This document shows, piece after piece, positions 13,952 through 16,139 of a DNA stretch of 16,139 nt. The DNA comes from Thalassospiraceae bacterium. Its GTDB lineage: Bacteria; Pseudomonadota; Alphaproteobacteria; Rhodospirillales; Magnetovibrionaceae. The first letter of the stretch is position 1, and every line of letters starts with the position of its first letter. The position numbers and the translations under genes are program-made. Below the pieces are notes generated by a model. It was not told the origin of the DNA and made no database searches. It saw only the letters and a list, made by a program, of their open reading frames with translations. Location: contig DAOWFB010000116.1 of NCBI GenBank assembly GCA_030638205.1, positions 1 through 16,139 of the forward strand, given 5' to 3'.

Positions 13952-15124
13952 TTATAAATCACTAAGCTCTTGCCATATTGAATAGTCCCGGCGGAATGAT
14001 TCAATTGAGCTCCATGTGCGAGCGAAATCCGCATCTTTGGATGATTGTTCTCGCACCACATCGAACCATGCTCGGTGTAGGGCAGAAATAATTATTTCTG
14101 GCCAACGGTGTACCTGAACCCCTTGTAGCCCTAGCTGCTTTAGGGCTTCAAATTGTCCAGCACCGCCCTGGGCAATGCCAAAGCGCACGTTATCGCCGCA
14201 TACGGTTTCTATCTGGGTTTGGGCTGTGAAGGAAAGACCATCCCATGTGCCGGCGTTTATCATCAGGGCAAAAAGAGTTGACGGCTGGTGCCACCCGGGA
14301 AAATAATAATTTTTGGCAACTTGGTGCAGCTTTAGGCCAACATCAACCGTGGGCATGGAATATTCCGCACCATCAAGGCGCCCTTCACTTAGCGCCTTAT
14401 AAATATCGTCGCCAACAATTTCTGAAACATCAGCTCCCATTTGTTCAAGAACTTTTGCACCAAGACCAAATGCGCGAACCTTTAATCCCTTAAAATCGCC
14501 AATGGTGCGAATGGGCCTGCGAAACCATCCAGAAGCCTCTGACGGTATGGCACCGCAAACCAGCGCATGAATACCATTTTTCCGAAGAAGCGATTGAAAT
14601 ATTTTCTTGCCACCACCGAAATAATACCATGCAATGTATTCGTCAGCAGATGGCCCAAATGGAATTGAAGAAAATAATTGAAGGGCAGGGATTTCGTTCG
14701 CCCATTGCCCGGGGGAAGAAAATGCAGCTTCCAGCGTTCCTGATTGGACTGCACGGAACGTATCGGCTGCTGGCACCATTACGCCGGGGTCGTATATTTT
14801 TAGCTCAAAAGTATTGTCGGAAATATTTCCTAATAATTCTTCCAGCCTTACTGCCATTGTGCCCAGATGGGGCAAATCACGGGGGAACGAGCTTGCGGTG
14901 CGAAGTCTTCCCAACAGGGCGATATCGCCGGTAAATTCTTTGCGCGACACGGTTTTGGTTTTGCTGGCAGAACTTAATTCTGATGTATTTAGATTTTCTG
15001 TCTTTTGACCATTGTGCCTAGCCGTTTGTGGTTGCGCTAGTTCAAGCCGGGGTGCGATTACAGTTGCCCCAAGCATAACGCCGACCACTATTCCAATAAC
15101 GATACCTATTATGGTATTTCGCAT
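13952..15124 (-). CDS. TRAP transporter substrate-binding protein, DctP/TakP-like, membrane-anchored
   Basis: This 390-residue protein starts with a hydrophobic segment (about 4-25, TIIGIVIGIVVGVMLGATVIA) with no obvious cleavage site or lipobox, then a polar linker to about residue 65. The TRAP binding-protein fold follows: TFRAVQSGTLEAAFSSPGQW, then SGWFRRPIRTIGDFKGLKVRAFGLGAKVLEQMGADV, where the GLK-x-R segment holds the family's carboxylate-binding arginine, and LDGAEYSMPTVDVGLKLHQVAKNYYFPGWH. These features fit the TakP branch, which binds 2-oxo acids. DctQ and DctM permease genes are absent here, so it is an orphan or works with a distant permease. The ATG at 15124 has AAGGGG about 13 bases upstream and a leader hairpin. 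Confidence 0.88.
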   Translation of the reverse strand: MRNTIIGIVIGIVVGVMLGATVIAPRLELAQPQTARHNGQKTENLNTSELSSASKTKTVSRKEFTGDIALLGRLRTASSFPRDLPHLGTMAVRLEELLGNISDNTFELKIYDPGVMVPAADTFRAVQSGTLEAAFSSPGQWANEIPALQLFSSIPFGPSADEYIAWYYFGGGKKIFQSLLRKNGIHALVCGAIPSEASGWFRRPIRTIGDFKGLKVRAFGLGAKVLEQMGADVSEIVGDDIYKALSEGRLDGAEYSMPTVDVGLKLHQVAKNYYFPGWHQPSTLFALMINAGTWDGLSFTAQTQIETVCGDNVRFGIAQGGAGQFEALKQLGLQGVQVHRWPEIIISALHRAWFDVVREQSSKDADFARTWSSIESFRRDYSIWQELSDL

Positions 15125-15144
15125 GTATGCAATTACCCCTTAGG

Positions 15145-15169
15145 TGGCGCATAAGTTTTTTGTGCGCCA
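15145..15169 (-). promoter_or_regulatory. Leader hairpin just upstream of the TRAP gene
   Basis: TGGCGCA (15145-15151) and TGCGCCA (15163-15169) form a 7-bp stem with an 11-nt loop, ending immediately before the AAGGGG ribosome binding region on the minus strand. It could act as an operator or control translation. Confidence 0.4.
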
Positions 15170-15249
15170 TAAAACAATCGAGAGAATAACAGTACCGGGT
15201 CCGAACGCATAGGGGCAATAAATGGGCCGAAAGCCATAAAAAATAGACA

Positions 15250-15282
15250 AAAAAAATCCTCAGGATTTGTGTTCCTGAGGAT
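15250..15282 (-). terminator. Intrinsic terminator of the 48-residue gene
   Basis: ATCCTCAGGA (15256-15265) and TCCTGAGGAT (15273-15282) are perfect 10-bp arms with a 7-nt loop. On the minus strand a run of seven T follows (in 15256-15250). It lies 34 bp after the stop at 15317. Confidence 0.88.
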
Positions 15283-15316
15283 GTAAAGTGTATTTGTGTG
15301 TGAGCTAGGAGAAAAT

Positions 15317-15463
15317 CTAAAAGAATAAAAACATCATCGAAAGCATGCCAATATTTAAACCAATGACAATCCAACCTCTGCGGGCGGTACGAAAAACATT
15401 TTCATCTACGCTCATATTATCGATGTTGAATTCGTCAATCTTGGCATTGGTGCTGCTGAACAT
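15317..15463 (-). CDS. Small single-span membrane protein, unknown function (48 residues)
   Basis: I place the start at the ATG 15461-15463 because GAGAGG lies 7 bases upstream, an excellent ribosome binding site; a longer frame to 15526 has no such signal. The protein has a polar, acidic N-terminus (FSSTNAKIDEFNIDNMSVDEN), a basic TARRG, and a C-terminal membrane helix GWIVIGLNIGMLSMMFLFF. The charge pattern predicts a tail-anchored protein with the N-terminus in the cytoplasm. It has its own terminator and a palindrome-rich upstream region, so it appears to be a real single-gene unit. I do not recognise the family. Confidence 0.7.
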   Translation of the reverse strand: MFSSTNAKIDEFNIDNMSVDENVFRTARRGWIVIGLNIGMLSMMFLFF

Positions 15464-15475
15464 TTTTTTACCTCT

Positions 15476-15517
15476 CGTTGTTATATAAACAACGTCCGGG
15501 AATGCAGGATTAATCCT
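15476..15517 (-). promoter_or_regulatory. Two palindromes upstream of the 48-residue gene
   Basis: CGTTGTT-ATATA-AACAACG (15476-15494, 7-bp arms) ends right at the GAGAGG ribosome binding site. AGGATTAATCCT (15506-15517) is a perfect 12-bp palindrome 11 bp further upstream. They look like operator sites or a leader hairpin; the AT core of the first could also overlap a -10 element. Confidence 0.45.
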
Positions 15518-15668
15518 TAAAACCATAAAAAATTATTATCCGGGCGAAAATAGACGGAAAATAGCCATTTAGGCAGCGTTCGCATGGTAATATGAATGTC
15601 GAAAGACGTTAAATATTAGCGCGGTTTTAATTGCATCGTTTGTCGCAAGAACGGCGAACGGAGAATCT

Positions 15669-15746
15669 ATGAAGAATTCCCCGGGATGTACGGATCCAGT
15701 GGAGATTGATAGGCGGAAGATGGCAGTTTTTAAAAAACCCCAATAA
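15669..15746 (+). CDS. Possible 25-codon small ORF ending in the terminator
   Basis: The ATG at 15669 is preceded by GGAG with 5 bases between, and the frame reads MKNSPGCTDPVEIDRR and on to KKPQ before a TAA at 15744-15746. The stop lies in the left arm of the hairpin at 15732-15774. It may be a real small protein, a leader peptide, or a remnant. The only support is the ribosome binding site. The rest of 15527-15731 shows nothing else I can call. Confidence 0.3.
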   Translation: MKNSPGCTDPVEIDRRKMAVFKKPQ

Positions 15747-15774
15747 ATATCTTGGGTTTTTTTATTGGGGTTTT
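15732..15774 (-). terminator. Bidirectional terminator beside the tRNA-Pro 3' end
   Basis: AAAACCCCAATAAA (15734-15747) and TTTATTGGGGTTTT (15761-15774) form a perfect 14-bp stem with T-runs on both strands. A competing stem pairs the same left arm with TTGGGTTTTTT (15752-15762). It starts 4 bases after the CCA end of the tRNA fragment, in the direction of tRNA transcription, so it was probably the original tRNA gene's terminator. Confidence 0.75.
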
Positions 15775-15777
15775 AAT

Positions 15778-15823
15778 TGGTTGGAGTGAGAGGATTTGAA
15801 CCTCCGGCCCCTGCCTCCCGAAG
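15778..15823 (-). pseudogene. 3' fragment of tRNA-Pro(CGG), probable attachment site of an integrated element
   Basis: Read on the minus strand this is a tRNA from the anticodon loop to CCA: loop TTCGGGA (15822-15816, anticodon CGG at 15820-15818), 3' anticodon arm GGCAG, T arm GGAGG-TTCAAAT-CCTCT (15805-15789), acceptor strand CACTCCA (15788-15782), A73 and CCA (15780-15778). The 5' side is missing: the bases that should form CTGCC read GTGTC, and no D arm or 5' acceptor strand follows. Proline tRNAs normally have G at position 72; here it is A, fitting decay. Tyrosine recombinases often use exactly this anticodon-loop-to-3'-end segment, leaving an intact tRNA at one end of the element and this fragment at the other. 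Confidence 0.8.
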
Positions 15824-15930
15824 ACACAAGGACCATAAAAACTTGCGATTGTTATGCGAATGTGGTGCCATATGTAGCGTCATCTTGCGAACCTTCTGTA
15901 TTCATTTGTGTTCAGCGGAGCCCAGCATTC

Positions 15931-16139
15931 ATGCCAGAAAGCCTTAAGTTCACATCTGTCAAATTTACCCGCTATAAGGCGTTAAAAAGCTATTCCATAG
16001 CACTTAACGAATTCAATGTTTTGGTGGGCCCAAATAATGCAGGAAAATCGACTATTATTGGGGCTTTTCGTATTTTAAGCGAAGGAATGCGGAAGGCATC
16101 ATCGAAAAAACCTGAATTACTCCATCTTCCACACGGCGC
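15931..16139 (+). CDS. AAA/OLD-like ATPase, N-terminal part (runs off the window)
   Basis: The ATG at 15931 is preceded by CGGAG about 10 bases upstream; 69 codons are visible. The sequence LKFTSVKFTRYKALKSYSIA followed by LNEFNVLVGPNNAGKST is the N-terminal beta-strand and Walker A (residues 33-41) of the RecF/SMC-like ATPases that include OLD nucleases and AAA_15/AAA_21 proteins. In this group the nucleotide-binding domain is often joined to a TOPRIM nuclease or paired with a helicase or nuclease gene in anti-phage systems (OLD, Gabija, retron effectors). Which of these it is cannot be told without the rest. It is the first gene inside the proposed island, about 105 bp from the tRNA fragment. 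The spacer 15828-15930 shows no clear feature. Confidence 0.8.
   Translation, partial: MPESLKFTSVKFTRYKALKSYSIALNEFNVLVGPNNAGKSTIIGAFRILSEGMRKASSKKPELLHLPHG

Noticed and set aside
15778..15830. Complete, intron-containing or permuted tRNA gene
   Set aside because: No 5' acceptor strand (TGGAGTG or CGGAGTG) or D arm was found on the minus strand on either side, so a 3' fragment is the simplest reading.

Overview
The window looks like a chromosomal segment of an alphaproteobacterium with moderate GC and AT-rich intergenic regions. The main reasons are the split F0 cluster in the order atpI-atpB-atpE-atpF'-atpF (two different b-type subunits, no F1 genes alongside), the DUF721/dciA - dsbA-like - smc neighbourhood, and the set of small class I cytochromes c. 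Genus cannot be read from the sequence.

Layout. (1) 1-364: the 3' end of a peptidase inhibitor I78 gene on the + strand, followed by a 22-bp tandem array whose first copy contains the gene's own stop codon. (2) 365-10111, minus strand, read from high to low coordinates: dciA-like, dsbA-like, smc, atpI, atpB, atpE, atpF', atpF, then a zinc-ribbon SF2 helicase. Most gaps are short, so long co-transcripts are likely. The gap between dciA and dsbA is unusual: it holds a perfect DnaA-box 9-mer, a 16-bp direct duplication, and a 20-bp tandem array that again starts at the stop codon of the upstream gene. (3) 10215-12613: a LuxO/NtrC-type sigma-54 response regulator (+) meets a histidine phosphotransfer protein (-) tail to tail, sharing a TTAA stop palindrome; the HPt gene follows apt. 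(4) 12712-13802: two paralogous, very lysine-rich periplasmic cytochromes c, each followed by an intrinsic terminator, with an FNR/FixK-type box upstream of one. (5) 13952-15463: a membrane-anchored TRAP-type (DctP/TakP-like) binding protein without its permease genes, and a 48-residue single-span membrane protein. (6) 15732-16139: a terminator, then the 3' end of a tRNA-Pro(CGG) gene lacking its 5' half, then the start of an AAA/OLD-like ATPase gene running off the end.

The best lead for an accessory system is the right edge. The tRNA-Pro 3' fragment has the position and orientation expected of the distal attachment site of an integrated element. That makes everything right of about 15825 the inside of a genomic island whose first visible gene is a RecF/OLD-type ATPase, a class common in phage-defence systems. 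The second theme is repeated creation of short tandem arrays in intergenic DNA (22, 20, 16 and 14 bp units); two of them grew out of gene 3' ends and carry stop codons in all three frames.

Functionally the window combines energy conservation (F0 ATP synthase, cytochromes c probably under oxygen-responsive control), replication and chromosome organisation (DciA-like, SMC), periplasmic thiol chemistry, phosphorelay signalling and purine salvage. All calls come from reading the sequence; no database search was possible.
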